The translations under genes and the position numbers were made by a program. The notes below the pieces were generated by a model, which saw only the letters and a program-made list of their open reading frames with translations, did not search any database and had not been told where the DNA came from. Shown in pieces: positions 17,300 to 28,055 of a DNA stretch of 37,508 nt. This DNA comes from Aquifex aeolicus (GTDB taxonomy: Bacteria > Aquificota > Aquificia > Aquificales > Aquificaceae), in assembly GCA_015662815.1 (NCBI GenBank), contig DQTK01000054.1:1-37508 (forward strand), written 5' to 3'. Position 1 is the first letter of the stretch. Each line of letters begins with the position of its first letter.

Positions 17300-18186
17300 A
17301 GGGACTTATAAGTGTTTTTGACTTGAAAAAAGACGAAGTTGAAGAAATCCTTCATTTAGCCAAGGAATTTAAAGAGAGAAGAAAAGAAAAGATTGAAGCC
17401 TCAGCCGTTCTGTTTTTTGCGGAACCTTCTACGAGGACAAGGTTATCTTTTGAGAAATCCGCACGGGAACTTGGAATTGAAACCTATAATGTTTCTTCAT
17501 CGGAAAGTTCCACTGTTAAAGGAGAAAGCTTTTACGATACTCTCAAAACCTTTGAGGGGTTAGGATTCGAATACGTGGTTTTCCGAGTTCCCTTTGTTTT
17601 ATTTCCTTATGAAAGCATAGTAAATAGTTTAAATCTTAGACTTATAAACGCGGGTGATGGCACCCATCAACACCCATCTCAGGGACTTATAGACCTGTTT
17701 ACTTTAAAAGAACATTTTGGAGAGCTAAGAGATTTAAAAATTTTATACGTTGGAGATATTAAACACAGCAGGGTTTTTCGCTCAGGTGCACCGCTCTTTA
17801 CTATGTTCGGAGCAAAGGTAAGCGTTTCAGGACCTAGAACTTTAATACCGAGAGATATAGAGGTTTTTAAAGTGGAAAGGGTATTTGACAATGTAGATGA
17901 AGGCATTGAGTGGGCAGACGTAGTAATATGGCTCAGACTTCAAAAGGAAAGACAAAAGGATAACTTTGTACCTTCCGAAACTTCATACTTTAGACAGTTT
18001 GGTCTTACGAAGGAAAGGTATGAAAAAGTTAGGTATTACATGCATCCAGGACCCGTAAACAGAAATGTAGATATAGACCATGACCTTGTATACACTGAAA
18101 AATCCCTGATTTATATGCAGGTGAAAAATGGTATCCATGTGAGAAAAGCTATATACAGATTTCTATGGAACGGTCAAATAGCTTAA
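17296..18186 (+). CDS. pyrB: Aspartate carbamoyltransferase catalytic chain
   Basis: The 296-residue protein has the carbamoyl phosphate motif STRTR at 45-49, HQHPSQGLIDL around 124-134, and the C-terminal HPGPVNRNVDI. It joins carbamoyl phosphate to aspartate in pyrimidine synthesis. The length is slightly short but normal for the Aquifex-type enzyme, which is known to form a complex with dihydroorotase. No pyrI or pyrC lies next to it. The four-base overlap with carA implies coupled translation and may favour handing on of the heat-labile carbamoyl phosphate. Confidence 0.96.
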   Translation: MKGLISVFDLKKDEVEEILHLAKEFKERRKEKIEASAVLFFAEPSTRTRLSFEKSARELGIETYNVSSSESSTVKGESFYDTLKTFEGLGFEYVVFRVPFVLFPYESIVNSLNLRLINAGDGTHQHPSQGLIDLFTLKEHFGELRDLKILYVGDIKHSRVFRSGAPLFTMFGAKVSVSGPRTLIPRDIEVFKVERVFDNVDEGIEWADVVIWLRLQKERQKDNFVPSETSYFRQFGLTKERYEKVRYYMHPGPVNRNVDIDHDLVYTEKSLIYMQVKNGIHVRKAIYRFLWNGQIA

Positions 18187-18189
18187 ATC

Positions 18190-18741
18190 TTACAAAAGCC
18201 CGTATTTTTTGAGGATAGCTTCCAGCTCTTTATCGTTTTTGGCTTTTTCCCTTAAAGCGTTCAGGAGCTTTTTAAACTTCTCGGGTTTTAGTTCCCTTTC
18301 CATATCTTCAAAGGTCTCCTCCTTAGTTTTCCTGATAATGGTTCTTCTGTCCCACCACGCGAAGGCTATAACGCTTGCTGTCAAGGTTGTGAATATTCCC
18401 GTGATTATCCACAGGAATGTATAAAGTTGTTCAAAGCGCTTATTCATGTCTTCTCTTAGTTCCATGATTCTGTTATTAAAATCTTCAAACCTTTTGTCCA
18501 TTTGTTCAAAACGCTTATCTATAAGTTCAAATCTTTTGTTCATATCTTTTCTTAGCTCTTCAAACCTTTTGTTGGTGTCGTTTCTTAGTTCCTCAAACCT
18601 TCTGTTTGTCTGTTCCATAAAGGTTTTCAGAGTTGCCTTTATTTCCGCTATGTCTTTAAGGAGTTGATTTTCTTCCGAAGGACTGAGCGGATAAGCAAAA
18701 GAAGTAAACAAAAACAGTAAAACACCTAAAATCTTTTTCAT
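18190..18741 (-). CDS. Coiled-coil membrane protein with heptad repeats, function unknown
   Basis: The 183-residue protein has a signal-peptide-like N-terminus (MKKILGVLLFLFTSFAYP). A coiled coil from about 20 to 105 is built on repeats of the NKRFEEL type (NRRFEELRNDT, NKRFEELRKDM, NKRFELID, DKRFEQMD, DKRFEDF, NKRFEQL). A membrane helix (about 107-128) is followed by a charged cytoplasmic tail. The repeat spacing of about 11 or 7 residues fits a long parallel helix bundle. The family is common in Aquificae from memory and has no known function. It converges with pyrB with only a few bases between stops. Confidence 0.75.
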   Translation of the reverse strand: MKKILGVLLFLFTSFAYPLSPSEENQLLKDIAEIKATLKTFMEQTNRRFEELRNDTNKRFEELRKDMNKRFELIDKRFEQMDKRFEDFNNRIMELREDMNKRFEQLYTFLWIITGIFTTLTASVIAFAWWDRRTIIRKTKEETFEDMERELKPEKFKKLLNALREKAKNDKELEAILKKYGLL

Positions 18742-18759
18742 ATCTATTAGTTTAATCCT

Positions 18760-19293
18760 ATGTATATTTCTATGGACTTAGCTAAATTTACTTTTTCAAT
18801 CCTTTACAACGAAAACTATAAGGATAATTTAAAAAGGGCTTTAGAGGAAATTGAAAGACGCTTCGGAAAAATTGATTTAATCTCCAAGGAATTCTACTTT
18901 GATTTTTTGGAAAACTATTACGGAAAAGAAATGGGAAAACCGTTGAAAAAGCTTTATCTTTCCCTTCGAGATTTAAAAAATAAGGGTCAGCTCGTTGATA
19001 TAAAACTTGAATCCATGGAACTGGAAAAGGAGCTTTCCGTAAAAGGAAACAGAACAGTTAACTTAGACCCCGGATATTTGGACGAAAGTCAATTAATTCT
19101 CGCTTCCCACAAGAGGAGAGGTGCAAGAATATACCTTTCCAAGGGAATTTATGCAGAAATAGAACTCCTTTACGTTTACGGAGGTTTCAGACCTATCTAT
19201 TGGACTTACAGAGATTATAGAGACGTAAGAGTGAGAAGTTTCTTCGAAAATATTCGCAAAAAATTCCTAAAAGATAGAAAAAACTTGTTGTAA
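18760..19293 (+). CDS. DUF4416 family protein
   Basis: The 177-residue protein shows the DUF4416 pattern: an FTFSILYNE-type opening, RRFGKIDLIS, FLENYYGKEMGKPLKKLYLSL, NRTVNLDPGYLDESQLILAS, ARIYLSKGIYAEIELLYVYGGF, and WTYRDYRD. The family is often labelled GTP-binding without direct evidence, and the biochemical role is unknown. An alternative Met four codons downstream (18772) would also keep the whole domain. It lies 12 bp before lysA on the same strand and may be co-transcribed with it. Confidence 0.82.
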   Translation: MYISMDLAKFTFSILYNENYKDNLKRALEEIERRFGKIDLISKEFYFDFLENYYGKEMGKPLKKLYLSLRDLKNKGQLVDIKLESMELEKELSVKGNRTVNLDPGYLDESQLILASHKRRGARIYLSKGIYAEIELLYVYGGFRPIYWTYRDYRDVRVRSFFENIRKKFLKDRKNLL

Positions 19294-19305
19294 AATCTCT
19301 GTCTT

Positions 19306-20562
19306 ATGGAACTGCTGAAGGAATACAATCCATACCTTGAGTACAGAAACGGAGAGCTTTTCTTAGAAGGTGTATCTTTAAAGGAGCTGGCCAAAGAGTA
19401 CGGAACTCCTCTCTACGTTTACAGTGCAAACTATATAAAAGATAGATTTAACGCTTATAGAGAGGCTTTTCCGGATGCCCTTATCTGCTACGCCGTAAAG
19501 GCAAACTTCAATCCTCACATAGTAAAGTATTTGGGAAAGCTCGGAGCAGGAGCCGATATAGTTTCAGGAGGAGAACTTTACTTAGCACTTAAAGCTGATA
19601 TTCCCGCGGGAAAGATAGTCTACGCCGGTGTTGGAAAAACGGAGAAAGAACTCACCGATGCCATAAACGTTGAAATTTTGATGTTCAACGTAGAGAGTCG
19701 CCAAGAGATAGAAGTCCTAAATGAAATTGCGGAAAGACTCGGAAAGAAGGTGAGAATCGCTATAAGGGTAAATCCAGATGTAGACCCTAAAACCCATCCC
19801 TACATTGCAACGGGGATGCAGAAAAGCAAATTCGGAGTAGATATTAGGGAAGCAGAGAAGGAATACGAATACGCTTCAAAGTTCAAGAATATTGAAATTG
19901 TTGGTATACATTGTCATATAGGCTCTCAGATTCTCGATATTTCTCCTTATAAGGAGGCAATAGAAAAAATCGTAGATTTACACGAAGGGCTATCAAATAG
20001 AGGATTCGATATAAAGTACCTCGATATAGGCGGTGGATTGGGTATAAAGTACAGACCAGAGGATAAGGAACCTAAGCCTATAGAACTTGCAAATTTAATA
20101 AGACCTTATGTTGAGAAGGTTAAAGCAAAACTTATTCTTGAACCGGGAAGGTCAATTTTAGGAAATGCAGGGATTCTTATAACACAGGTTCAGTTTATAA
20201 AGGATAAAGGAAATAAACACTTTATAATTGTTGACGCAGGGATGAATGACTTGGTAAGACCTTCCATATATAACGCCTACCACCATATAGTTCCAGCTTC
20301 TGTGTATGACCGCGAGAGTGTAAAAGCGGATATTGTAGGACCGATATGTGAAACCGGAGATTTCTTAGCCTTGGATAGGAAAATTCAGAAGTCCCTAAGA
20401 GGAGATTACTTGGTAGTACTTTCCGCCGGAGCATACGGTTTTGCTATGGCATCCCATTACAATATGAGGCCGAAAGCTGCAGAGATAATGGTGGAGAACG
20501 GAAATGTAAGATTAATAAGAAATAGAGAAAATTATGACTACATAATAACGCCTTCCTTATAG
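19306..20562 (+). CDS. lysA: Diaminopimelate decarboxylase
   Basis: The 418-residue PLP enzyme carries out the last step of lysine synthesis. Lys65 in CYAVKANFNP is the PLP-binding residue. HCHIGSQI, the phosphate-binding GGGLGIKY, EPGRSILGNAG and CETGDFLA follow, with tail motifs YGFAMASHYNMRP. The barrel and C-terminal beta domains are complete. The length matches the structurally characterised A. aeolicus enzyme from memory. It probably shares a transcript with the DUF4416 gene. Confidence 0.96.
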   Translation: MELLKEYNPYLEYRNGELFLEGVSLKELAKEYGTPLYVYSANYIKDRFNAYREAFPDALICYAVKANFNPHIVKYLGKLGAGADIVSGGELYLALKADIPAGKIVYAGVGKTEKELTDAINVEILMFNVESRQEIEVLNEIAERLGKKVRIAIRVNPDVDPKTHPYIATGMQKSKFGVDIREAEKEYEYASKFKNIEIVGIHCHIGSQILDISPYKEAIEKIVDLHEGLSNRGFDIKYLDIGGGLGIKYRPEDKEPKPIELANLIRPYVEKVKAKLILEPGRSILGNAGILITQVQFIKDKGNKHFIIVDAGMNDLVRPSIYNAYHHIVPASVYDRESVKADIVGPICETGDFLALDRKIQKSLRGDYLVVLSAGAYGFAMASHYNMRPKAAEIMVENGNVRLIRNRENYDYIITPSL

Positions 20563-20565
20563 AAG

Positions 20566-20591
20566 TGATAAATATTATTGAAAAGCTTTTC
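20566..20591. promoter_or_regulatory. AT-rich dyads upstream of fur
   Basis: The gap between lysA and fur contains the perfect 12-bp palindrome GAAAAGCTTTTC at 20580-20591 and, just before it, GATAAATATTATTG, which has partial dyad symmetry. They could be a short terminator stem for lysA or a binding site for Fur autoregulation. Neither clearly matches a Fur or PerR box. Confidence 0.3.
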
Positions 20592-20614
20592 TTCTCATTT
20601 TATCTTTATTTTTC

Positions 20615-21049
20615 ATGCAAAATACTCACGAAAAACTTGAATTCTTTGTGAAGAAGTGTAAGGAAATAGGGCTTAAAATCACACCCCAAAGGTTGGCTAT
20701 CTATGAAGTTTTACTTAAATCCTACAATCATCCGACTGTTGAGGAAATATATGAGGAAGTCAAAAAAATGTACCCTTATGTATCCCTTGCAACAGTGTAC
20801 AGGACTTTGGAAACACTCGAAAAGATTGGGTTGGTTAAAAGGGTTTGCTTTTGGGGTAATTCTGCAAGGTACGATGCAAATACTTCCGAACACCACCACC
20901 TCATTTGTAAAAAATGCGGAAGGATTGAGGATATAGATTTAGATCAAAAACTTTCTATACCTGAAAATTTACAAGGGTTTAAAACCGATAGCTACTCGGT
21001 GAATATATACGGACTGTGTCCCAAATGTCAATCTAATCAGCAAGTTTAA
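20615..21049 (+). CDS. fur: Fur/PerR-family metal-responsive repressor
   Basis: The 144-residue protein has the N-terminal winged helix (GLKITPQRLAIYEVLL through YVSLATVYRTLETLE). The metal-binding dimerisation domain has HHHLICKKCGRIEDID and a second Cys pair, LCPKCQ, at the C-terminus, so a structural Cys4 zinc site is likely. Sensory His residues sit around 89-95. Fur-type regulators repress iron, zinc or peroxide genes. Metal specificity cannot be read from the sequence, and the znu operon later in the window is a candidate target. The 3' end overlaps accA by 17 bp. Confidence 0.88.
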   Translation: MQNTHEKLEFFVKKCKEIGLKITPQRLAIYEVLLKSYNHPTVEEIYEEVKKMYPYVSLATVYRTLETLEKIGLVKRVCFWGNSARYDANTSEHHHLICKKCGRIEDIDLDQKLSIPENLQGFKTDSYSVNIYGLCPKCQSNQQV

Positions 21050-21986
21050 AAGCTCCCATACTTCTGAACTTTTCCAACCTTTTTTCTACTAATTCGTCCG
21101 GCTTGAGCTTGAGGAGTTCCTGAAAACACTTTTTGAGAACCTTAGCAAGCATTCGTGCCGTAGCTTTTGGATTCCAATGGGCTGCTCCGAAGGGTTCGGG
21201 AATTACACAATCTATAACCCCTAACTCTTTTAAATCCTTTGCGGTAAGCTTAAGAGCTTTTGCAGCGTCTTTTACTTTACTCTGGTCTTTCCACAGGATT
21301 GCTGCACAACCTTCGGGGGATATTACGGAATAATAAGCATTTTCAAGCATACATACCTTATTGGCAACTCCCAGTGCAAGAGCTCCTCCGCTCCCACCTT
21401 CCCCTATCACAACCGCTACGGAAGGTACCCTCAGGAAAGCCATTGTAAGCATACTTTCAGCTATAGCTCTGCTTTGACCTCTCTCTTCAGCTCCTATTCC
21501 GGGGAAAGCACCCGGGGTGTCTATAAATGTTATTACGGGAATATTGTATCTTTCCGCCAGTTTAAATAGCTTTATAGCTTTTCTATAACCTTCCGGGTGA
21601 GGCATGCCGAAATTCCTTCCGATTTTATCTTTAGTATCTTTCCCCTTTTCATGCCCTACAACGGCGACAGGAGTACCCATAAAATATCCCAATCCTGCAA
21701 TAATCGCTTTATCATCACAGAAAAAAGTATCTCCGTGTATTTCTTTAAAATCTTTTATTAAATACTTTATATAGTCACTGGTATGGGGACGTTTAGGGTG
21801 TCTAGCTATCATTACTCTGTCCCAGGCTGAAAGGTTCTTATAAACCTTTTTAGCTTTTTCCTTAAAAGCCCTCCTCAACTGCCTTATCTCAGATAATACT
21901 TCCTCCTTCCCGAGACGGTAAAGGCCTAGGAGTTTATCCCTTTTCTCTTTTATCTCCCAGAGTTCTTTCTCAAAATCCAGGTGCAT
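21033..21986 (-). CDS. accA: Acetyl-CoA carboxylase carboxyltransferase, alpha subunit
   Basis: The 317-residue protein has the AccA pattern: an N-terminal helical segment (LDFEKELWEIKEKRDKL), ARHPKRPHTSDYI, the carboxylase core VVGHEKGKDTKDKI and FGMPHPEGYRKA, then TFIDTPGAFPGIGAEERGQ and VVIGEGGSGGALALGVA. It transfers the carboxyl group from biotin carrier protein to acetyl-CoA in fatty-acid synthesis. Length and motifs are normal. No other acc genes are nearby. It diverges from thiC across a 98-bp gap that contains a dyad. Confidence 0.96.
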   Translation of the reverse strand: MHLDFEKELWEIKEKRDKLLGLYRLGKEEVLSEIRQLRRAFKEKAKKVYKNLSAWDRVMIARHPKRPHTSDYIKYLIKDFKEIHGDTFFCDDKAIIAGLGYFMGTPVAVVGHEKGKDTKDKIGRNFGMPHPEGYRKAIKLFKLAERYNIPVITFIDTPGAFPGIGAEERGQSRAIAESMLTMAFLRVPSVAVVIGEGGSGGALALGVANKVCMLENAYYSVISPEGCAAILWKDQSKVKDAAKALKLTAKDLKELGVIDCVIPEPFGAAHWNPKATARMLAKVLKKCFQELLKLKPDELVEKRLEKFRSMGAFKLAD

Positions 21987-22010
21987 AACTATATATCTTA
22001 AAGTCTGAAT

Positions 22011-23458
<1,448 letters not shown>

Positions 23459-23525
23459 TCGTTTCTTTTTGAATTTGTCTCCTCGTTAAAATCTCTCTCT
23501 TTTTTCTTTTTTTAACATTAACTTT

Positions 23526-25145
23526 ATGAAACTATTCATAGTTGAATCACCTACAAAAGCAAAAACTATCCAGAAATTTCTCGGTAAAGATTTCTACGTA
23601 AAGGCAACTTTGGGACATATAAAGGATTTACCCGAAAAGGAATTTGGTGTAGACCTTAAAACTCTCAGAGCTAAATATGTTTATTTGAGAGGGAAGAAAA
23701 AATTAATCGAAGAGTTAAAGAGGCTCTCGAAAAAAGCAGAAATAGTTTATATCTGTACAGACCCCGACAGGGAAGGTGAAGCAATAGCTTATTTCTTAAA
23801 AAAGGATTTGCAAAAGGTCAATAAGGATATAAAAAGAGCAGTATTTTACGAAATTACTCCTGATGCTATAAAGCAAAGTATAAGAAATGCAGGAGATATA
23901 AATATAAACCTCGTGCATTCACAATTTGCACGCAGGATTTTAGATAGGTTAATAGGTTATCTAATTTCCCCGATACTTTGGAAGGAGTTTAGAAATTACA
24001 AGCTTTCCGCCGGAAGAGTTCAATCTCCGGCACTACGTTTAATAGTTGAAAGGGAAAGGGAAATTCAAAACTTTAGAGTTAAAAAATATTACTACGTTAT
24101 GGTCATTCTGGAGAAAGATGGAGAGGTTTTTCAGGCTGTTTACGACTACAGGTATGAGAACCCGTCGGATGCAAAAATAATTGCGGAAAAGTTGGAAAAA
24201 GGCTTTTTCAGTGTATACAGCATTGATATAAAAAAGGATAAAGTGTACCCTCCCAAACCTTTTATCACCTCAAACCTTCAAGCCGAAGCCAATGCAAAGT
24301 TGGGATTCTCCCCTGAAAAAACCCAAAAGCTTTCCCAGGAACTCTACGAGAAAGGTTATATCACTTATCCGAGAACCGATAGTTATAGGATAAATGAACA
24401 AAAAGCAAAGGAATTTATGAACTTTATAAGAAGAGAATTCGGAGAAAAGTACGTAGGAAGATTAAGGAAATTTCGTGAGAAGAAAAACGTGCAGGGAGCT
24501 CATGAGTGTATAAGACCTACAAAGCCTATTCCAACGATACCCGAAAGAGAAGAACTCAGAATTCTTTATGACCTTATATTCCGTAGAACTTTGGCTAGTC
24601 TAATGAAGGAGATTCATCTAGAGAGGAAAAAAGTTATCGTTGAAGCGATTACCCCTGAACTAAGAAGACCCGTATATCTGGTAGCAAAAGGCTTAAAAAT
24701 AGTTTTCGATGGATGGAGTAGAGTTTATCCCTCAGAAATAAAGGAGGAACTTTTACCAAAACTCGTGCAAGGAGATCTTCTAAAGCTTATAAAGACAGAC
24801 CTTGAAGAGAGAAAAACTCAACCCCCTTCCAGATATACAGAAGGTACTTTGATAAAAACCCTTGAGAAACTCGGTATAGGAAGACCTTCAACATATTCGA
24901 CCATAGTAAAAACCTTGAAAGAGCGAGGGTATATAAAGGTCAAAAATAAAACCATTTTACCTACGGATGTCGCTTTTGAGGTAGTAGACTTCTTGATAGA
25001 AAACTTTCCCCTTTTAATGGACTATAAATTCACATCATTGATGGAGGAGAAACTGGACTTGATTGAGGAAGGGAAAGCTGATTGGAAAAAGGTTATTTAC
25101 GAATTTGCGTCAAAGGTTCTCGGTAAAGAACTTCCCAAGGTCTGA
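23526..25145 (+). CDS. topA: DNA topoisomerase I, short form without zinc domains
   Basis: The 539-residue type IA topoisomerase relaxes negative supercoils. The TOPRIM domain has Glu7 (VESPTKAKTI) and Asp79/Asp81 (TDPDREGE). FARRILDRLIGYLISP and LSAGRVQSPALRL follow, then the active-site Tyr281 in YITYPRTDSY, HECIRPT, and the domain I motif GTLIKTLEKLGIGRPSTYSTI. The usual C-terminal zinc-ribbon domains are absent, and the protein ends soon after the core. This matches my memory of a short Aquifex TopA. The nearby tRNA gene lies only 2 bp past the stop, so no C-terminal extension is possible in this frame. Confidence 0.96.
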   Translation: MKLFIVESPTKAKTIQKFLGKDFYVKATLGHIKDLPEKEFGVDLKTLRAKYVYLRGKKKLIEELKRLSKKAEIVYICTDPDREGEAIAYFLKKDLQKVNKDIKRAVFYEITPDAIKQSIRNAGDININLVHSQFARRILDRLIGYLISPILWKEFRNYKLSAGRVQSPALRLIVEREREIQNFRVKKYYYVMVILEKDGEVFQAVYDYRYENPSDAKIIAEKLEKGFFSVYSIDIKKDKVYPPKPFITSNLQAEANAKLGFSPEKTQKLSQELYEKGYITYPRTDSYRINEQKAKEFMNFIRREFGEKYVGRLRKFREKKNVQGAHECIRPTKPIPTIPEREELRILYDLIFRRTLASLMKEIHLERKKVIVEAITPELRRPVYLVAKGLKIVFDGWSRVYPSEIKEELLPKLVQGDLLKLIKTDLEERKTQPPSRYTEGTLIKTLEKLGIGRPSTYSTIVKTLKERGYIKVKNKTILPTDVAFEVVDFLIENFPLLMDYKFTSLMEEKLDLIEEGKADWKKVIYEFASKVLGKELPKV

Positions 25146-25147
25146 GG

Positions 25148-25223
25148 TGGTGGCCCAGGGCGGAGTCGAACCGCCGACACCCCGGTTTTCAGCCGGGTGC
25201 TCTACCACCTGAGCTACCGGGCC
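25148..25223 (-). tRNA. tRNA-Phe (GAA)
   Basis: The minus strand folds into a full cloverleaf of 76 nt with an encoded CCA. The acceptor GGCCCGG pairs with CTGGGCC with one G-U. The D stem is GCTC/GAGC, the anticodon stem CCCGG/CCGGG with loop CTGAAAA and anticodon GAA, and the T arm GGCGG-TTCGACT-CCGCC. The discriminator is A. It is strongly GC-rich compared with its surroundings, as expected for a stable RNA in a thermophile. It is oriented against topA. Confidence 0.98.
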
Positions 25224-25238
25224 TCTAACCAAGAATAT

Positions 25239-25267
25239 ATTTTATAACCTTCTTTTCTTTAGTTCAA
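25239..25267 (-). promoter_or_regulatory. Promoter of tRNA-Phe
   Basis: On the minus strand TTGAAC (25267-25262) and TAAAAT (25244-25239) are separated by exactly 17 bp, a sigma-70-type arrangement. The predicted start falls a few bases before the mature tRNA 5' end at 25223. Confidence 0.6.
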
Positions 25268-25293
25268 GTATTAAAGCTATATACTTAAAATTT

Positions 25294-25701
25294 ATGGAAA
25301 ATTTTAAGAAACAACTTCACGGTACATTTCTACTTGTAATCCAGGTTTTTATGTGGTTTACCATAACTCTGGAGTTTATATCCTTACTAAATGAGATTGT
25401 TTTAAACTTGAAGAATTTTAATTTTTCCGAGATAGAAACCTATGATATTATAATTAAAATTCTGAATATTTTGATAATATACGAGTTATTTACAACGCTA
25501 CTTACGGCATTTGAGGAGAAGAAGATAAAACTAATTCTCATTATCGATACGGCTATGATATTTTTTATAAGGGAACTCTTGATAATTCTCTTTTCTTATA
25601 AAAAACTCGAACTTAATGTGGGAGTATCTTATGCCCTAATTTTGGGAACTCTGGGAATTTTGAGATTCCTGTATATGAAGTATAAAATTGATACAGAATG
25701 A
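25294..25701 (+). CDS. PsiE-like small membrane protein
   Basis: The 135-residue protein has about four hydrophobic helices: LLVIQVFMWFTITLEFISLL, IIIKILNILIIYELFTTLL, LILIIDTAMIFFIRELLIIL and SYALILGTLGILRFLYM. The conserved charged pattern F-REL-I between helices matches the phosphate-starvation-inducible PsiE family. The function of PsiE is unknown. The stop overlaps the adaptor gene start (ATGA at 25698-25701), so it is the first gene of the exporter operon here, an association I would not have predicted. Confidence 0.7.
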   Translation: MENFKKQLHGTFLLVIQVFMWFTITLEFISLLNEIVLNLKNFNFSEIETYDIIIKILNILIIYELFTTLLTAFEEKKIKLILIIDTAMIFFIRELLIILFSYKKLELNVGVSYALILGTLGILRFLYMKYKIDTE

Positions 25702-26819
25702 GGAAAATTCTATGGATTATATTAATAATTTCAATTATTATTTCCGTAGCTTTTGTATACTTTAATGTATTTGAGAAAAACTATAGGATTTACGAAGTCA
25801 AGGAATTACCTTTGGTAAAAGCCATTTATGCCACCGGGTACATCAAAGCACACAATGAGGTTGAGGTAAAATCACGGGTTGCAGGATACGTAGTAAGGGT
25901 CTATAAAGATGTCGGAGATATTGTAAAAAAAGGGGAACTTCTTGCAGAACTCGAAAATAAACCTTTGGAAAGGAAAATAGAAGAAATTAGAACTGAATTT
26001 GAGAATCTCCGGGAAAAGTTGCTTCCACAATCTTACTTTATAAAGAGCTTTAAGGAAAAAATCGCTGCTAAAAGGGAAAGGATAGAAGAATTAAAGTATA
26101 GACTTCAAAGGAGGAAAAAGCTTTATGAGAAAGGTCTTATTTCGAAAGAGGAAATTTTTAACCTTGAGAAACAGTACAACGCTCAGCTGAGGGAGCTATC
26201 AGCCCTTGAGTTGGAGTTTAAGGAAAAGGTGAAGGAAATAAAAAGAAAAATAAAAGTCCTTAAAGCTACATTGAACCGATTAGAGGAAGAGCTAGAGCAG
26301 TATAAAATAAAAAGTCCGATAAGTGGTGTGATTCTTAAAAGAGACGTAGAAATAGGGGATTATGTGAATACTTTTATGGAAACCAAGCCCTTGTTTGTTA
26401 TAGGCGATTTAAGGAAATTAAAAACAATTTTGGAAATAGATGAGGAATACTCTTATCTTGTAAAACCGAATCAAAAAGTTTACATAACTATTGATTCAGT
26501 CCCTGATAGGGTTTACGATGGAAGAATTGTAAAAATTTATAAAAGGGTAAATGAAAGGAGAAAGAGTTTCGAGGTGGAAGTTAAAACGGATTATGACGTA
26601 GAACTCTTTTCGGGAACAACGGTTGAAGCAAACATAATCATTTCAGAAAAGTTAGGTATAGCTATTCCGAAAGAGGCGATATTTGAAGAAAACAAAGTGA
26701 GGGTTCTCGAAAAGGGAAAAATTGTTGAAAGAGTAGTAAGGCTTGGAGGAACTTACGGTGATATGGTTGAAGTCCTTGAGGGACTCCAGGAAGGAGAAAA
26801 GGTTGTGATAGAAAGATGA
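25698..26819 (+). CDS. Periplasmic adaptor (HlyD/MacA family) of an ABC exporter
   Basis: The 373-residue protein has an N-terminal membrane anchor (ILWIILIISIIISVAFVYF) and a lipoyl-like half-motif (VEVKSRVAGYVVRVYKDVGDIVKKGELLAELE). A coiled-coil hairpin spans about 90-205, followed by the second lipoyl half (YKIKSPISGVILKRDVEIGDYV) and beta-barrel and membrane-proximal domains (PDRVYDGRIVKIYKR; GLQEGEKVVIER). MacA-type adaptors link an inner-membrane ABC transporter to an outer-membrane channel, and none is encoded next door. It overlaps both neighbours by four bases. Confidence 0.88.
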   Translation: MRKILWIILIISIIISVAFVYFNVFEKNYRIYEVKELPLVKAIYATGYIKAHNEVEVKSRVAGYVVRVYKDVGDIVKKGELLAELENKPLERKIEEIRTEFENLREKLLPQSYFIKSFKEKIAAKRERIEELKYRLQRRKKLYEKGLISKEEIFNLEKQYNAQLRELSALELEFKEKVKEIKRKIKVLKATLNRLEEELEQYKIKSPISGVILKRDVEIGDYVNTFMETKPLFVIGDLRKLKTILEIDEEYSYLVKPNQKVYITIDSVPDRVYDGRIVKIYKRVNERRKSFEVEVKTDYDVELFSGTTVEANIIISEKLGIAIPKEAIFEENKVRVLEKGKIVERVVRLGGTYGDMVEVLEGLQEGEKVVIER

Positions 26820-28055
26820 AGGGAAATTTCTTCATATCGCTCAGGTTATTCTTCGAAAGGCGGAGACAAAGCGTGATTGCAACACTCGGAGTGGTTATAG
26901 GTACAGTGGCCTTTGTAGTGATGAGTTCAATGATAAACGGGTTTCAAAAATATTTCCTCGAAGAGGCTCTAAATATAAATGGACATGTAAAGATTTTTGT
27001 CGAAAGCACTTTTAGAGAGGATAGGATTCTCAGAAAAGTTTACAAAGAGGGTATTTTTCTAGTTTTGGGTGCAAAACCGAAAAGTGTAAAAGATAGAATT
27101 TCAAACTATAGGGAGATTTTGAGTAAGTATGCAAAAGATGAAAACCTTTTGGGAATTACCCTGCACCTTGTAGGAAACGGAGTTATATCTTACGGTGTTA
27201 AGGAAAAGCCGGCAACTTTTGTAGGAATATTTCCCGAATTAGAAAATGAAACTTTGAAGATTTCAAAATACCTTGTAAAGAATAATCTTGGTCAATTAGA
27301 AAGAAATAAAGAAGCTGTAATTCTCGGTATTAAGCTTGCTGAAGAGCTGGGAATAAAAGATATAGGAAAGAAAGTTATTCTCCTTTCACCCAACGGAACA
27401 CTCCACAGATTGAAAGTTGTAGACTTTTTAAACACTGGAATTACTGAAATAGATAAGTCTCGAGTTTATTTGCATATTAAAAAACTTCAGGATATCCTAG
27501 GAAAGCCTAACGAAGTGAACGAAGTAATCCTAAAGCTAAAAAGTGCAGATTTAGCTCCCGTTTACGCTAAAAGGCTTACTAAAGAAACCGGCTACAGGGC
27601 TGAGAGCTGGCAGGAGTCCTTTAAAAATTTCCTATCTATATTTAAAATTCAGAGGATAATAACTCGTTCTGTTGTCTTTGCTATACTCTTGGTTTCAGGC
27701 TTTGGGATTTTCAATATCATAATGATGACTGTTTTAGAGAAAAAGAGGGATATAGCAATACTTAAAGCAATGGGTTACGAAAAAAGAGATATAATATTTA
27801 TTTTCTCACTTCAGGGAATAATAATAGGTGTATTCGGAGGATTAGCGGGAAACCTCCTATCTTTCGAGATACTTGAGTGGTTGGAAACTATCAAAATAGG
27901 AGTTGAAGGAATAATAAGGGCTGAAGGATTTCTTCTTGACAGAAGTATTTCCTATCACCTGCAAGGTTTTATCTTTGCGGTATTAGTTTCCTTTCTAGCA
28001 TCCTTTTACCCTGCCTACAGAGCTTCCCGATTTCATCCTGTAGAGGTTTTCAGAA

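Noticed and set aside
23459-23525. Intrinsic terminator after thiC
   Set aside because: The region is T-rich but I could not find a stable stem before the T runs.
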